Source of the DNA: Ignatzschineria sp. RMDPL8A
GTDB lineage: Bacteria > Pseudomonadota > Gammaproteobacteria > Cardiobacteriales > Wohlfahrtiimonadaceae
Assembly (NCBI RefSeq): GCF_029815055.1
Contig: NZ_JAPPWA010000002.1
Location: 496,001 to 560,000 of the forward strand
Length of the DNA: 64,000 nt
Direction: 5' to 3'
Position numbers and translations under genes: made by a program
Part shown: positions 10,751 to 19,991 of the stretch, piece by piece
Numbering within the stretch: the first letter of the stretch is position 1
Layout: each line of letters starts with the position of its first letter
Notes under the pieces: model-generated
Seen by the model: only the letters and a program-made list of their open reading frames with translations
What the model was told of the DNA's origin: nothing
The model's database searches: none

Positions 10751-12122
10751 GGCGATCTCCTTGTGCGTTCGCATCATAGACGATATGCGGGGATTTAGTT
10801 TTGAGGAAATGGCGAGTACGCGCCACATCGCTCGGATCAACCTTCGGTGCTTGGTTGCCCCAGCTGTTACGAATAAAGTTGATCACTTCGGCAATATCTT
10901 CATCGCCTAAATGACTAAATCCGGGCATGGTGAACGCCATGATATCCGCAGGAGTTTCAGGCATTTTACCGCCATCAAGGGTGATCTGAATGATCGATTG
11001 AGCATTACGCGCAAAGATCGCACTGTTATCGGCAAGGGCAGGAATTACGCGAGCTACCCCTTTTCCGTCAACGCGGTGACAGGTAACGCAGTTATCCATA
11101 TAGAGGATTGCGCCTTTTGATTTGTCTTTGCCTGCAAGAAGCGCTGCGGTCGTAGTATCTTCTTTCTTCGGAAGGGTGATTTCTTTACCCGGTGCCGGAG
11201 AGAGCGATTTTAAGTAATAGGCAATGCTTTCAATGTCGTGATCGGTGAAATATTGCGTACTGTGATTGATTACATCGGTCATCGCACCAAAGGCCGATAC
11301 TTTATCGGTACGACCAGTTTTCAAGAAGGTTTGAATCTCTTCTTGGCTCCACGATTGTAGGCCGCGCGCTTCACCACGAAGGGATTTTGCACGCCAGCCA
11401 TCAATAATCGCGCCGGATAAGAAATCATTCCCATCTTTCATTGAGTAGGCTTTTTCTTGATAAGCAATGCCGCGAGGGGTGTGGCAGGCGCCACAGTGTC
11501 CCGGGCCTTCCACTAAATATGCGCCGTGATTATAAAGAGCATCTTTATCGGTTTCAGGGGTAAATTCACGTTCGGGCGAGAAGAGGAATTGCCAGTACGC
11601 CACCGGCCAGCGCCAGTTTAAGATCGGAGGAATCGTCGAATCGGCGTTCGCAAATTTAACCGGTTTCACTTCCTTCATAAAATAGGCGTAGAGCGCCTCA
11701 ATGTCCTCATCGGGCATGATGGTGTACGAAGGATAGGGCATCGCAGGGTAGAGCGGAGCACCATCTTGACGAACCCCATGTTTTACCGCAGTGGTAAATT
11801 CTGCGAGCGTATAAGTTCCGATCCCGGTCTCTTTATCGGGAGTGATATTGGTCGAATAGATTGCACCAATTGGCGTTTGCATCGCAAGGCCACCGGCATA
11901 TTTAGGCGCGTTCGGTGCGGTATGACAGGCAGCACAGTCGGCGGTATGAGCAATATATTCACCGCGAGCAATGATCTCTGGAGAATAGTTGTTGGTAGCA
12001 GTTGACGCACTCGGAAGTGTACGGCTTTTGGTGATTGCTTTAGCGCCTCCATAGGCGCCCACAAACCCAATCGCAGCCACCACCAGAAGTGGAAGAAGCT
12101 TTTTTTTGCGGCGTGGATTCAT
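10743..12122 (-). CDS. triheme membrane-anchored cytochrome c
   Basis: A 459-residue c-type cytochrome with three haem sites: CAACH at 63-67, CGACH at 210-214 and CVTCH at 345-349. A hydrophobic N-terminal segment (about 10-27) after a very basic start (RRKKK) should anchor it in the inner membrane with the haems in the periplasm. The layout of three cytochrome c domains matches the cytochrome subunits of membrane alcohol and gluconate dehydrogenases, which pass electrons to quinone or oxidase. No such dehydrogenase is encoded beside it. Instead the TsdA-like gene starts 8 bases before its stop codon, so it is probably the electron partner of that enzyme. GGAGG precedes the ATG by 9 bases. 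Confidence 0.85.
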   Translation of the reverse strand: MNPRRKKKLLPLLVVAAIGFVGAYGGAKAITKSRTLPSASTATNNYSPEIIARGEYIAHTADCAACHTAPNAPKYAGGLAMQTPIGAIYSTNITPDKETGIGTYTLAEFTTAVKHGVRQDGAPLYPAMPYPSYTIMPDEDIEALYAYFMKEVKPVKFANADSTIPPILNWRWPVAYWQFLFSPEREFTPETDKDALYNHGAYLVEGPGHCGACHTPRGIAYQEKAYSMKDGNDFLSGAIIDGWRAKSLRGEARGLQSWSQEEIQTFLKTGRTDKVSAFGAMTDVINHSTQYFTDHDIESIAYYLKSLSPAPGKEITLPKKEDTTTAALLAGKDKSKGAILYMDNCVTCHRVDGKGVARVIPALADNSAIFARNAQSIIQITLDGGKMPETPADIMAFTMPGFSHLGDEDIAEVINFIRNSWGNQAPKVDPSDVARTRHFLKTKSPHIVYDANAQGDRHE

Positions 12123-12457
12123 AAAAATGATCCTCCTTATCTTTTCAATTAAAGGGCCCGGTCTCTACTACTTCGCTTTATTTTGTTTAGTTACTTTTTT
12201 ATTTATATTTATACAATGTAAATTATCATAAAGATCGGCAAATACTAGTGGGAAGACGATATATCTTTTTTGTAAGTTGATAGAAGTCAGCAATTTCCCA
12301 TTAAAGTGGGATTAATTGGCACGAAAATTGGTGGCGCTCCCTTCGTTTGATATAAAAAACGCCCATGCGTTAAAACCTAAACCGGCCGATACCTTGGGCC
12401 GATAAGCGTAATCTGCATGAGCGTTTTGTTTATTTATAATACGGTTAGTGAATGAAA
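12123..12457. other. 335-base intergenic region between the cytochrome operon and recN
   Basis: Holds the upstream region of the cytochrome operon (an AT-rich block at about 12180-12235 on its minus-strand side) and, at its other end, the recN terminator. I see no convincing FNR-type palindrome, small gene or RNA. Confidence 0.6.
12356..12427 (-). terminator. probable recN terminator
   Basis: AAAACGCCCATGC pairs with GCATGAGCGTTTT with one mismatch, around a 46-base loop that contains a smaller inverted repeat (GGCCGAT ... GGGCCGAT region). The outer A-run gives a T-run on the minus strand, the direction of recN, which ends 30 bases away. Confidence 0.6.
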
Positions 12458-14131
12458 CTATACTTTTCCTGCATTCCCTTCGAGCATTTCGCGGGCGTGT
12501 TGATAGGTGGCATCGGTAAGTTTTACGCCGCCGAGCATGCGGGCAATTTCATCAACGCGGTGATCGCCTTTAAGGGTACGAATTGCGGTTTGAGTCGATT
12601 TTTCGCCTTTGGTTTTTTCGACTTTAAGATGGTGATGGCCAAAGCTCGCCACTTGCGGTAGATGGGTTACGCAGAAGACTTGGCGCCCGATACTAATATC
12701 TTGAAGATGCTTTCCGATAATTTCCGCAACTGCACCGCCAACACCGGTATCGACCTCGTCAAAGATCAATGTCGGTAGCGATGAGCGCATGCTTAAAATT
12801 ACGGAGATGGAGAGGCTAATTCGCGCAAGCTCCCCACCGGAGGCCACTTTTCCAAGGGGTTGCAGTGGCTGGCCGGGGTTTGCGGAGACTAAAAACTCAA
12901 TCGCCTCATTGCCGTAAGGATGATAGGGCATCGCGGGGACAAAACTCACCTCAAATTGCCCGCCTTCCATCGCAAGACCTTGCATTGAATCGGTGATTTT
13001 TTCATTGAGTTCCGCCGCGCCCGTTAAGCGAAGTTGGGTGATCTCATCGGCGCGCTCTTGCCATTCGTCTTTAAGAAGATCAATTTTTGCTTGCAGCTCT
13101 TCAAGCTCCTCATCAGAGACATCTTGCGATTTAAGCTCCGCTTCGAGCTCATGCTGTTTATCGAGGAGTCGCTCCGGGTCGATGCGGTGTTTTCGCGCGA
13201 GGCTGTTGAGCTCTTTCATCCGAGCTTCTACAATCTGCATCTCTTCTGGGTCAAAATTTTCAAGATCAAGACGGCGACTCAACTCATTTTCCGACTCTGA
13301 GCAGAGAATGAGCGCGTTATTGATCATATCGCCAAGGTCGTTAAAACTCTCGCTTTGGCGACTTAAGGTTTCCAAGCCTTGTTGCAATTGATTGAGCATG
13401 CGCGTGATGCCCTGATCGTCATTGCCAAGCAGATCAAGACAGTGCTGAATCCCGCTTAAACGCTCCTCAAAATTGCTCAGATAATCAAACCGATCGGAGA
13501 TCTCTTCCCACTCATTTTCCTGAGGGGCGATATTGGTAAATTCAGCGAGTTGGAATTTTAAAAAGTTGATGCGATCTTGCGCTGCTTCATCTTGGTTTTT
13601 AAGATCGTGTAATTTAGTTTCCAGCTCTTGCAGACGGCGGGTAAGATCCGTTAGTTCCGCCACTTTTTCCGTTGAGCCCGAATATTGATCGACAAGTTTA
13701 CGTTGTTCGCTTGTTTTTGTGAGCGATTGGTGTGCATGTTGTCCGTGAATATCGACGAGCTTTTCCCCAAGCGCTTTTAGGGCGTGAAGGGGCATTGATC
13801 GACCATTAATAAAGCCGCGGCTCCGCCCTTTTGAAGAGATAACCCGGCGTAAAATGCAGAGATCATCGCTATTTTCGATGGCATTCTCTTCAAGCCAACG
13901 TTTGGCATCGGGAATATTGCGAATATCGAAGGTTGCAATTACCTCGCCTTGATCGTGGCCTTGGTAGATCATCGAGGCATCGGCTTTGCCACCGAGCACA
14001 ATGGCGAGCGCGTCTACCGTTAATGATTTACCAGCACCGGTTTCCCCGCTAATGACGGTCAGTTCCGGCTCAAAATCGAGGTTGAGCTCTTCAATAATGG
14101 CAAAATTGTTGACGTAGAGATCGATCAGCAT
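12458..14131 (-). CDS. recN: DNA repair protein RecN
   Basis: SMC-like ATPase of the SOS-linked recombinational repair of double-strand breaks. The product from the chosen start is 557 residues, standard for RecN. It begins MLIDLYVNNFAI, has the Walker A loop SGETGAGKS near 28-36, two coiled-coil stretches in the middle, the signature VASGGELARISL and Walker B LIFDEVDTGVGG. The start at 14131 is chosen over a longer in-frame one because the alternative overlaps the preceding gene and family proteins begin here. The stop codon of the glutaredoxin-like gene lies 5 bases upstream. I found no clear LexA box in the short upstream region. Confidence 0.95.
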   Translation of the reverse strand: MLIDLYVNNFAIIEELNLDFEPELTVISGETGAGKSLTVDALAIVLGGKADASMIYQGHDQGEVIATFDIRNIPDAKRWLEENAIENSDDLCILRRVISSKGRSRGFINGRSMPLHALKALGEKLVDIHGQHAHQSLTKTSEQRKLVDQYSGSTEKVAELTDLTRRLQELETKLHDLKNQDEAAQDRINFLKFQLAEFTNIAPQENEWEEISDRFDYLSNFEERLSGIQHCLDLLGNDDQGITRMLNQLQQGLETLSRQSESFNDLGDMINNALILCSESENELSRRLDLENFDPEEMQIVEARMKELNSLARKHRIDPERLLDKQHELEAELKSQDVSDEELEELQAKIDLLKDEWQERADEITQLRLTGAAELNEKITDSMQGLAMEGGQFEVSFVPAMPYHPYGNEAIEFLVSANPGQPLQPLGKVASGGELARISLSISVILSMRSSLPTLIFDEVDTGVGGAVAEIIGKHLQDISIGRQVFCVTHLPQVASFGHHHLKVEKTKGEKSTQTAIRTLKGDHRVDEIARMLGGVKLTDATYQHAREMLEGNAGKV

Positions 14132-14136
14132 GGCAA

Positions 14137-14370
14137 TTATCCTTTCAAATTGAGTTGATCTAACAGCGTGTCGTAATTGTGAGGCGCGGTGAGGCAATGA
14201 TCGCCATATTTGAGTACCGGAATTACCCAGCCAAACTCCTCGGTGAGCGCATCATTGCTTGCAATATCGATATAGTGAAATGCAATTTCATGGGCCTTTA
14301 AAAAGTCTTCCATCGTATCGCAAAGGTGGCAACCATCGGTGCCATATAAAATAAGCAAAGGGGCTGTCAT
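14137..14370 (-). CDS. small glutaredoxin-like thioredoxin-fold protein
   Basis: A 77-residue protein with the pattern of the glutaredoxin-like family (DUF836): an N-terminal strand LLILYGTDGC, the redox motif CHLC (about 14-17), a helix with HEIAFHYIDI, and a VPVL-type cis-proline segment here read as IPVLKYGD. It should be a cytoplasmic thiol-disulfide protein with an unknown target. It precedes recN by 5 bases and must be co-transcribed with it. The divergent kdsD gene starts 165 bases away, and that spacer holds promoters for both directions. Confidence 0.8.
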   Translation of the reverse strand: MTAPLLILYGTDGCHLCDTMEDFLKAHEIAFHYIDIASNDALTEEFGWVIPVLKYGDHCLTAPHNYDTLLDQLNLKG

Positions 14371-14535
14371 AGATCGAATATCACCGTATTAAAATCGCGA
14401 ATAAAGGGGCATTATAACGGAGTTTCATGGCAAACGTGATGATTTTGATCGTTTAACGCGCCAATTTGTCCCGCTAGGTTTCATCGCGGTTTTCCGTTAT
14501 AATTTAACCTTTAATTTTAATCTTAATGGCACGAC

Positions 14536-15507
14536 ATGAATCAAACTAATTATATTAATCGCGCGAAAAAAGTCCTCGCGATTGAGTCCGAGGCAGTGTT
14601 AAATCTTCAATCTCAAATCGATGAGTATTTTATTGAGGTTTGCGAGCGCATTAAGAATATTAAAGGGCGCGTGATTGTGACCGGAATGGGAAAATCGGGC
14701 CATGTGGGCAGTAAAATTGCCGCGACCTTAGCAAGTACCGGAACGCCTTCTTTTTTCGTTCATCCAGCGGAAGCGAGCCACGGCGATCTTGGCATGGTAA
14801 CGAAAGAAGATATCGTCATTGCGCTCTCAAATTCAGGGGAGACCGATGAGATTTTGGCGGTGGTGCCGATCATTGCGCGCCAATCAATTCCGCTTATTTC
14901 ACTGACCGGAAATGCCGATTCCTCGCTCGCTCGTTTGAGTGATTATCATATTTTAGTGAAGGTGAAAGAGGAGGCCTGTCCTTTAGGGCTCGCGCCAACG
15001 GCAAGTACCACAGCGGCTCTTGCGATGGGCGATGCGATCGCGGTGACGCTCCTTGAGATGCGCGGATTTACCGCTGATGATTTTGCCTTTTCTCACCCTG
15101 GTGGAAAATTGGGGCGCCGTCTATTACTGCGGGTTTCCGATGTGATGGAACCCTTTGAAGATTGTGCGGTACTGCCAAAAGAGGCAACGCTCTCGGATGT
15201 GCTGCTTGAGATGACAAAATTCCCTGTTGGCATTATGGTGTCGATCGATTCTGCGCGCCGTGTGGAAGGGGTTTTCTCCGAAGGGGATCTTCGCCGAGTG
15301 CTTGTTAAAGGGGAAAACCCTACAGAATTGACGCTTGAAACTTGTATGACGACCGACCCTTACACCATCGAACACGATGCCTTAGCGGTGGATGCGGTGG
15401 CGCTTATGGAGGAAAAACGCATTACCGCACTGCCGGTATTAAGTGATGACAATGAGCTGCTCGGCGTTGTGAATATGCATCATCTTCTGAAAGCGCGAGT
15501 GATTTAA
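14536..15507 (+). CDS. kdsD: arabinose-5-phosphate isomerase
   Basis: Converts ribulose 5-phosphate to arabinose 5-phosphate, the first step to KDO for lipopolysaccharide. The 323-residue product has the KpsF/GutQ layout: an N-terminal SIS sugar-isomerase domain (about 35-170, with TGMGKSGHVGSKIAATLASTG and the SNSGET phosphate loop) and two C-terminal CBS domains (about 205-323). The ribosome site is weak. A TATAAT box at 14498-14503 stands 33 bases before the start, but no good -35 is paired with it. The next gene, rep, begins 3 bases after the stop codon. Confidence 0.93.
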   Translation: MNQTNYINRAKKVLAIESEAVLNLQSQIDEYFIEVCERIKNIKGRVIVTGMGKSGHVGSKIAATLASTGTPSFFVHPAEASHGDLGMVTKEDIVIALSNSGETDEILAVVPIIARQSIPLISLTGNADSSLARLSDYHILVKVKEEACPLGLAPTASTTAALAMGDAIAVTLLEMRGFTADDFAFSHPGGKLGRRLLLRVSDVMEPFEDCAVLPKEATLSDVLLEMTKFPVGIMVSIDSARRVEGVFSEGDLRRVLVKGENPTELTLETCMTTDPYTIEHDALAVDAVALMEEKRITALPVLSDDNELLGVVNMHHLLKARVI

Positions 15508-15510
15508 TCC

Positions 15511-17490
15511 TTGTTTAATCTAAATCGAGAACAGGCCGAAGCGGTTCGCACCATTGATGCGCCGCTGCTTGTGTTGGCGGGCGCGGGATCGGGGAAGACC
15601 CGCGTCATTACGGAGAAGATTAAATTCTTAATCCGTGAGCGTTTCTATGCGCCAAAAACGATCTACGCGGTGACTTTTACCAATAAAGCCGCAAAAGAGA
15701 TGAGTGAGCGTTTAATAAAAACGCTGGGGCGAGAAGAGGGGCGAGCGGTGCGGGTTTCCACCTTTCATACGCTGGGATTATCGATTTTAAAACGGGAAGG
15801 GAAAGCGGTTGGGCTTCGGAAAAACTTCTCTATCTATGACCAAAAAGATGCGCTTGAGCTGATGGAATCCCTTCTGCATGAAGATACCGATGCGGCGAAA
15901 ATTGCCCTTGAACAGATCTCAACGTGGAAGAACGATAAAATTCTCCCCGATGAAGCGCTCTCTTTTGCCAAAGATGAGCTTGCTCAGCAAAATGCCCTCA
16001 TTTACAAACAGTATGAAGCGCAGTTACTTGCCTATAATGCGGTGGATTTTGACGATCTAATTTTAAAGCCGCTACTGCTGCTTAAAAATGATCTTGAGGT
16101 GCGGAAAACCTGGCAAGAGCGGATTCGATATCTGCTTGTCGATGAGTATCAAGATACCAATCTCTGCCAATATGATCTGGTGCGTTATTTGATTGGTGAT
16201 GGCGTGCATTTAACCGTGGTCGGCGATGACGATCAGTCGATCTATGCATGGCGTGGGGCGCGTCCTGAAAATTTGCATCAGCTCGAGAAGGATTTTACCG
16301 CGTTGAAACTGGTGAAATTGGAGCAAAATTATCGTTCCACCTCCCATATTTTAAATGCGGCCAACCATGTGATTTCCCTCAATCCCCATCTTTATGATAA
16401 AAAGCTCTGGTCGAGCCTTGGTGAGGGGGAAAAGATTGAGATTCATGAGTGTAAAAGTGCGGACGATGAAGCGAGTTTTGTTGCGATTACCATTCAACAC
16501 GAGGTGATGTTTCATCATCGAAAATATCGTGATTATGCGATTTTATACCGAGGTAATCACCAAGCGCGAACTTTTGAGATGGCGCTTCGCATGCGCGGTA
16601 TTCCCACAAAAGTGGTGGGTGGGGCGAGCTTTTTTGATCAGCCGGAGATTAAAGATCTGCTCTCATATTTAAAATTGATCGCCAATCCTGAAGATAGCGC
16701 CTCGCTGTTGCGAATTATCAATATTCCACGGCGGGAAATTGGGGCGGTATCGTTACGCAAGCTCACCGAGTTTGCCGATGCCAATCAATTAACGCTCTTT
16801 GAAACGCTCAACCATCCGCAATTGCACAGCTATTTAGGGCGACAAACGGCGCATCAATGTCATGCGTTTTATCAAATTATTAAAAAGTGCCAAGAGAAAG
16901 AATTTCAGGTGGCCGAGCTCTTTGAGCGGCTGCTTGCGCATATTGATTATGAGAGTTATCTGCGGGAAACCGCCGGATCGCCAAAAGCCTTTGAGCGAAA
17001 ACAGCGCAACGTCTTAATGCTGTCTGATTGGTTTAAAGATCAGGGCAAAACGCTCGCAGAAATTCTCTCACATTTGACCTTGGTCTCTATTTTAGAAAAT
17101 GAAGAGGAAAGTCGTGAGGAAGATGCGGTAACCTTAATGACGTTACACAGCGCAAAAGGGCTTGAATTTCCATCGGTCTTTATGGTGGGGCTTGAAGAAG
17201 ATATTTTGCCCCATAAAAACAGCATTGATGGGGGCATGGTGGAAGAGGAGCGCCGGCTCTTTTATGTAGGCATTACCCGCGCGCGCGAAGAGCTTAAAAT
17301 TACTTATTGCCGTCAGCGGAAGCGGTTTGGCGAATGGGAGAGCTGTCAGCCAAGCCGGTTTTTACGGGAATTACCGGATGAACACGCGATTTGGAAAAAT
17401 AGGGAGACGGTGAGCGATGAGGAGAAGCGGGAAAAGACATCGCAGACCTTAAGTGATCTACGCGCGATGCTGAAAAATATGGATGATTAG
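15511..17490 (+). CDS. rep: ATP-dependent DNA helicase Rep
   Basis: Superfamily 1A 3'-5' helicase that helps replication forks past obstacles. The 659-residue product shows the ordered motifs: Q-motif LNREQAEAV, Walker A AGAGSGKT (about 23-30), TFTNKAA, Walker B DEYQDTN (about 211), GDDDQSIYAWRGA, QNYRS, and in the second half VTLMTLHSAKGLEF and VGITRAREEL. The start codon is a TTG, chosen because the N-terminus then matches E. coli Rep to within one residue and because it lies 3 bases after the kdsD stop codon. No good ribosome site is visible, so translation is probably coupled to kdsD. Confidence 0.93.
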   Translation: MFNLNREQAEAVRTIDAPLLVLAGAGSGKTRVITEKIKFLIRERFYAPKTIYAVTFTNKAAKEMSERLIKTLGREEGRAVRVSTFHTLGLSILKREGKAVGLRKNFSIYDQKDALELMESLLHEDTDAAKIALEQISTWKNDKILPDEALSFAKDELAQQNALIYKQYEAQLLAYNAVDFDDLILKPLLLLKNDLEVRKTWQERIRYLLVDEYQDTNLCQYDLVRYLIGDGVHLTVVGDDDQSIYAWRGARPENLHQLEKDFTALKLVKLEQNYRSTSHILNAANHVISLNPHLYDKKLWSSLGEGEKIEIHECKSADDEASFVAITIQHEVMFHHRKYRDYAILYRGNHQARTFEMALRMRGIPTKVVGGASFFDQPEIKDLLSYLKLIANPEDSASLLRIINIPRREIGAVSLRKLTEFADANQLTLFETLNHPQLHSYLGRQTAHQCHAFYQIIKKCQEKEFQVAELFERLLAHIDYESYLRETAGSPKAFERKQRNVLMLSDWFKDQGKTLAEILSHLTLVSILENEEESREEDAVTLMTLHSAKGLEFPSVFMVGLEEDILPHKNSIDGGMVEEERRLFYVGITRAREELKITYCRQRKRFGEWESCQPSRFLRELPDEHAIWKNRETVSDEEKREKTSQTLSDLRAMLKNMDD

Positions 17491-17535
17491 AGATCTTTTT
17501 TTCATTAAAATAAATTGAATATTGAGGGAGGGAGC

Positions 17536-18318
17536 ATGGGACGAACGACTAGTTGGGTGACGCGCCGCATTACAGCGTTGCAGTTTTTTGCAGGGATGGG
17601 TACGCTCGTGATCGTCTCCTGTTTGGCGGCGGTTGCGCTCCATTATTTTTACGATCTCCGCTTTATTATTGGCGTGCTCGGCATCGATGAGGCGAATCTT
17701 TACACTCGCGATCTCTATGAAATTAATATGGGCGTGCACCTCAATAATGATCTTAGCTACGCTCAAGCGACGCAGATTAATCAATCGAGTTTACAAAAGC
17801 TCTACGACCTTCGTTTTTATCTTGCGGGCTATGGTCTTTTTTACTATGCGGTCTTTGGTTGGCTCTATATTAAACGCCTTCATGACGTTAATCTTTCGGC
17901 GTGGTTTTCATCCCTCCCTTTGCTTCTTTTTTATGGAGCGCTTGCCTACTTTTTTGTCGAGGTGCGCGAGGCGTTTTTAAAGCTCGATCTCTCTGCGATT
18001 GAACTCTTTGAGGTGGGGACATTTATCTCGCTTCCCACTAAAGAGGGCTTTATGTCGGTGATCTTGCCACGGCTTGAATTTATCTTGATGCAGAGCCGGG
18101 ATGCGCTCTTGGTCCTTGCGATTATGAGTGGCGTGATTTTCCTCTCGGCACTCTTACTTTTTAGTCGTGAAAGCCCCAATCATTACGGGGTGAAACTCAA
18201 TTCGGGCAGTTATGAAAAGGTGATGGGACTCATTATGATTGTGGTGAGTGCGCTACTGCTTTACTATCTTTTCCACGGAATTATTATCGAGGAGTTTTTT
18301 GTCCCGAAAAAGGCGTGA
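17536..18318 (+). CDS. DUF805-like membrane protein with an enlarged middle
   Basis: A 260-residue inner-membrane protein with about four to five hydrophobic segments (about 17-37, 95-112, 120-140, 190-215, 230-250). The segment IKRLHDVNLSAWF is the hallmark of DUF805 membrane proteins (RLHD followed by a Trp), and SPNHYG resembles their C-terminal PNRYG motif. Usual DUF805 proteins are only about 110-160 residues, so this one has an extra loop between the first helix and the RLHD motif and another between the last helices. GGAGGGAG stands just before the ATG at 17536; a TTG seven codons upstream lacks such a site. Function unknown. It follows rep by 45 bases on the same strand. Confidence 0.65.
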   Translation: MGRTTSWVTRRITALQFFAGMGTLVIVSCLAAVALHYFYDLRFIIGVLGIDEANLYTRDLYEINMGVHLNNDLSYAQATQINQSSLQKLYDLRFYLAGYGLFYYAVFGWLYIKRLHDVNLSAWFSSLPLLLFYGALAYFFVEVREAFLKLDLSAIELFEVGTFISLPTKEGFMSVILPRLEFILMQSRDALLVLAIMSGVIFLSALLLFSRESPNHYGVKLNSGSYEKVMGLIMIVVSALLLYYLFHGIIIEEFFVPKKA

Positions 18319-18344
18319 TGCGTGATTGAAGCAGGAGTATCGCT

Positions 18345-19166
18345 GTGAATGCAAAACCGATGAAAGGCTGGATTTTTAGCATAGCGCTACTCTTATCGCT
18401 TGGCCTAAATGGTTGGGCATTTCATCTTTTATCGGCTCAGCATCATCAGCAAACATTAACCCTTGCCGGCGCGCTCGCTGCGCTTCATTCTGCAAACGAT
18501 CAGCAAGGTTTAGCAGAACCGGGGGCAATCCATTGGGTCGAGCTTGAGCCGGTTGAAACAGGATTAGATCCGACGGATTCAAAAGAGCCTGAACCGACCA
18601 ATGACCCATTCAATGATCCCATTATTCCCTCAGCAATAGACCAAGTGATGAGTACAAAGGAATCGGAGGTCACCATTGATGCGCCCTCTAAAGCCCCCGA
18701 GTCTAATAATACTGATCCTAAAACTCCCGAATCTAAAAAAACTGAATTGAAACCTCACACGAAATCTCATACAAAACCGCCAGCGGAGAAAAAGCCCGTT
18801 ACGCGTCCTCAAACGACCAAGATAAAGGCCAATCAACAAAAAAAAGGGGCGAAGCATGCCGGCGCGGTACAGATTGGCTTTCAAACACCGGCGCAACGCC
18901 ATGGCATTGAAGGGCGAATTTTACGCGGCATCGAAAGTTGTTATCCTGAGATTTCACGGCGTCGAGGTGAAGAGGGAATTGTGCGGATCAATCTCTATAT
19001 TAATCATCAAGGGCAAATGGAGCGGACGGAAATCACGCAAAGTAGTGGCTATGCACGGCTTGATCGTTGTGCAGAACAGGCGGTTAATAAGGCACTTCGC
19101 GGAGAGAAACTGAATCGGGCGGCAGGTGTTTTAGCATTACCTCCGATCCATTTTCGTTTACGGTAG
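18345..19166 (+). CDS. tonB: TonB-family energy transducer
   Basis: Transfers proton-motive energy from an ExbBD motor to outer-membrane receptors. The 273-residue product has one N-terminal membrane segment (about 8-27), a long Pro/Glu/Lys/Thr-rich periplasmic spacer (about 65-170) and a TonB C-terminal domain (about 190-273) that starts with the typical YPEISRRRGEEGIV pattern and contains SSGYARLD. Two cysteines (199 and 242) in that domain could form a disulfide. The start is GTG with AGGAG 6 bases upstream. No exbB or exbD lies nearby, so the motor must come from elsewhere. Position just before btuD suggests service to the cobalamin receptor, though it may be shared. Confidence 0.85.
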   Translation: MNAKPMKGWIFSIALLLSLGLNGWAFHLLSAQHHQQTLTLAGALAALHSANDQQGLAEPGAIHWVELEPVETGLDPTDSKEPEPTNDPFNDPIIPSAIDQVMSTKESEVTIDAPSKAPESNNTDPKTPESKKTELKPHTKSHTKPPAEKKPVTRPQTTKIKANQQKKGAKHAGAVQIGFQTPAQRHGIEGRILRGIESCYPEISRRRGEEGIVRINLYINHQGQMERTEITQSSGYARLDRCAEQAVNKALRGEKLNRAAGVLALPPIHFRLR

Positions 19167-19217
19167 AGGTGGGGATGAAAAGAGGGGAGACTGTGGAGAT
19201 AGAGGAGGAGGGGCGTT

Positions 19218-19991
19218 ATGGGTATTGAGATTGATGGACTAACGGTAATTAAAGGCGGGAAAACCCTGCTTGCGATCGATCATTGCCACATTCCTAAAGG
19301 GAAAAATATCGCCATTATTGGCCCAAATGGCACCGGAAAGAGTACGTTTTTGCATGCGCTATTACGGTTGATTGAGCGCCACTCTCTCTCGTATCGCTCG
19401 ATTACTATTGATGGCCGGTCGCTCGATCGTTATTCCACGCAAACGCTTGCCCAAACGCTCGCCTTTTTGCCGCAAACACAAACGATCGATCCTTATATGA
19501 CGGTGGAGATGTTGGTGGAGATGGGGCGGTTTCCGTATCGGGGGCGCGATGCCCAAGAAAATGAATCGATCATCCAGCGCGCGCTTCAATTAACAGAGAT
19601 GACCAGTTTTAAAACCCGTAGGCTCGGGGAGCTAAGTGGTGGTGAGCGGCAGCGAGCATTTTTCGCCTCAATCCTTGCGCAAAATACCCCTTATCTTTGC
19701 TTGGATGAACCGGCAAGTTTTCTCGATCCCAAATATCGCCATACCCAAAATGAGTTGATCTGCGCCATTCATCAAGATCCGAACATGCCACAATCGACTA
19801 TTTTACGCGTGACCCACGATATTAATGATGCGCTCGATTATGCCGATTATCTGATTGCGCTTAAGGGTGGAAAGATTTTAGCAATGGGGAGCATAGAGGT
19901 GATCTTAACGGGCGAGCTCCTCGAGACGCTCTTTGAGATTCCGTTTCGATTTGTGCAGGATACCTCTGGGCGAGGAGCATTCTTATCATGA
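19218..19991 (+). CDS. btuD: cobalamin ABC transporter ATP-binding protein (BtuD-type)
   Basis: Cytoplasmic ATPase of an iron-siderophore/B12 class importer. The 257-residue product has Walker A GPNGTGKST (about 35-43), a Q-loop FLPQTQ, signature LSGGERQ (about 139-145), Walker B LCLDEP, and the switch histidine in RVTHDIND. A very strong site, AGGAGGAGGGG, precedes the ATG. Its last codons overlap the permease gene by ATGA, so the two are coupled. By sequence alone FecE- and BtuD-type ATPases are hard to tell apart; the call to cobalamin rests on the riboswitch-controlled btuB and the btuF-like gene 2-5 kb downstream. Confidence 0.85.
   Translation: MGIEIDGLTVIKGGKTLLAIDHCHIPKGKNIAIIGPNGTGKSTFLHALLRLIERHSLSYRSITIDGRSLDRYSTQTLAQTLAFLPQTQTIDPYMTVEMLVEMGRFPYRGRDAQENESIIQRALQLTEMTSFKTRRLGELSGGERQRAFFASILAQNTPYLCLDEPASFLDPKYRHTQNELICAIHQDPNMPQSTILRVTHDINDALDYADYLIALKGGKILAMGSIEVILTGELLETLFEIPFRFVQDTSGRGAFLS

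Noticed and set aside
10751-10840. N-terminal extension of the TsdA-like cytochrome
   Set aside because: It would overlap the upstream gene by almost 100 bases and hide the signal peptide; AAGGAG marks the start at 10750.
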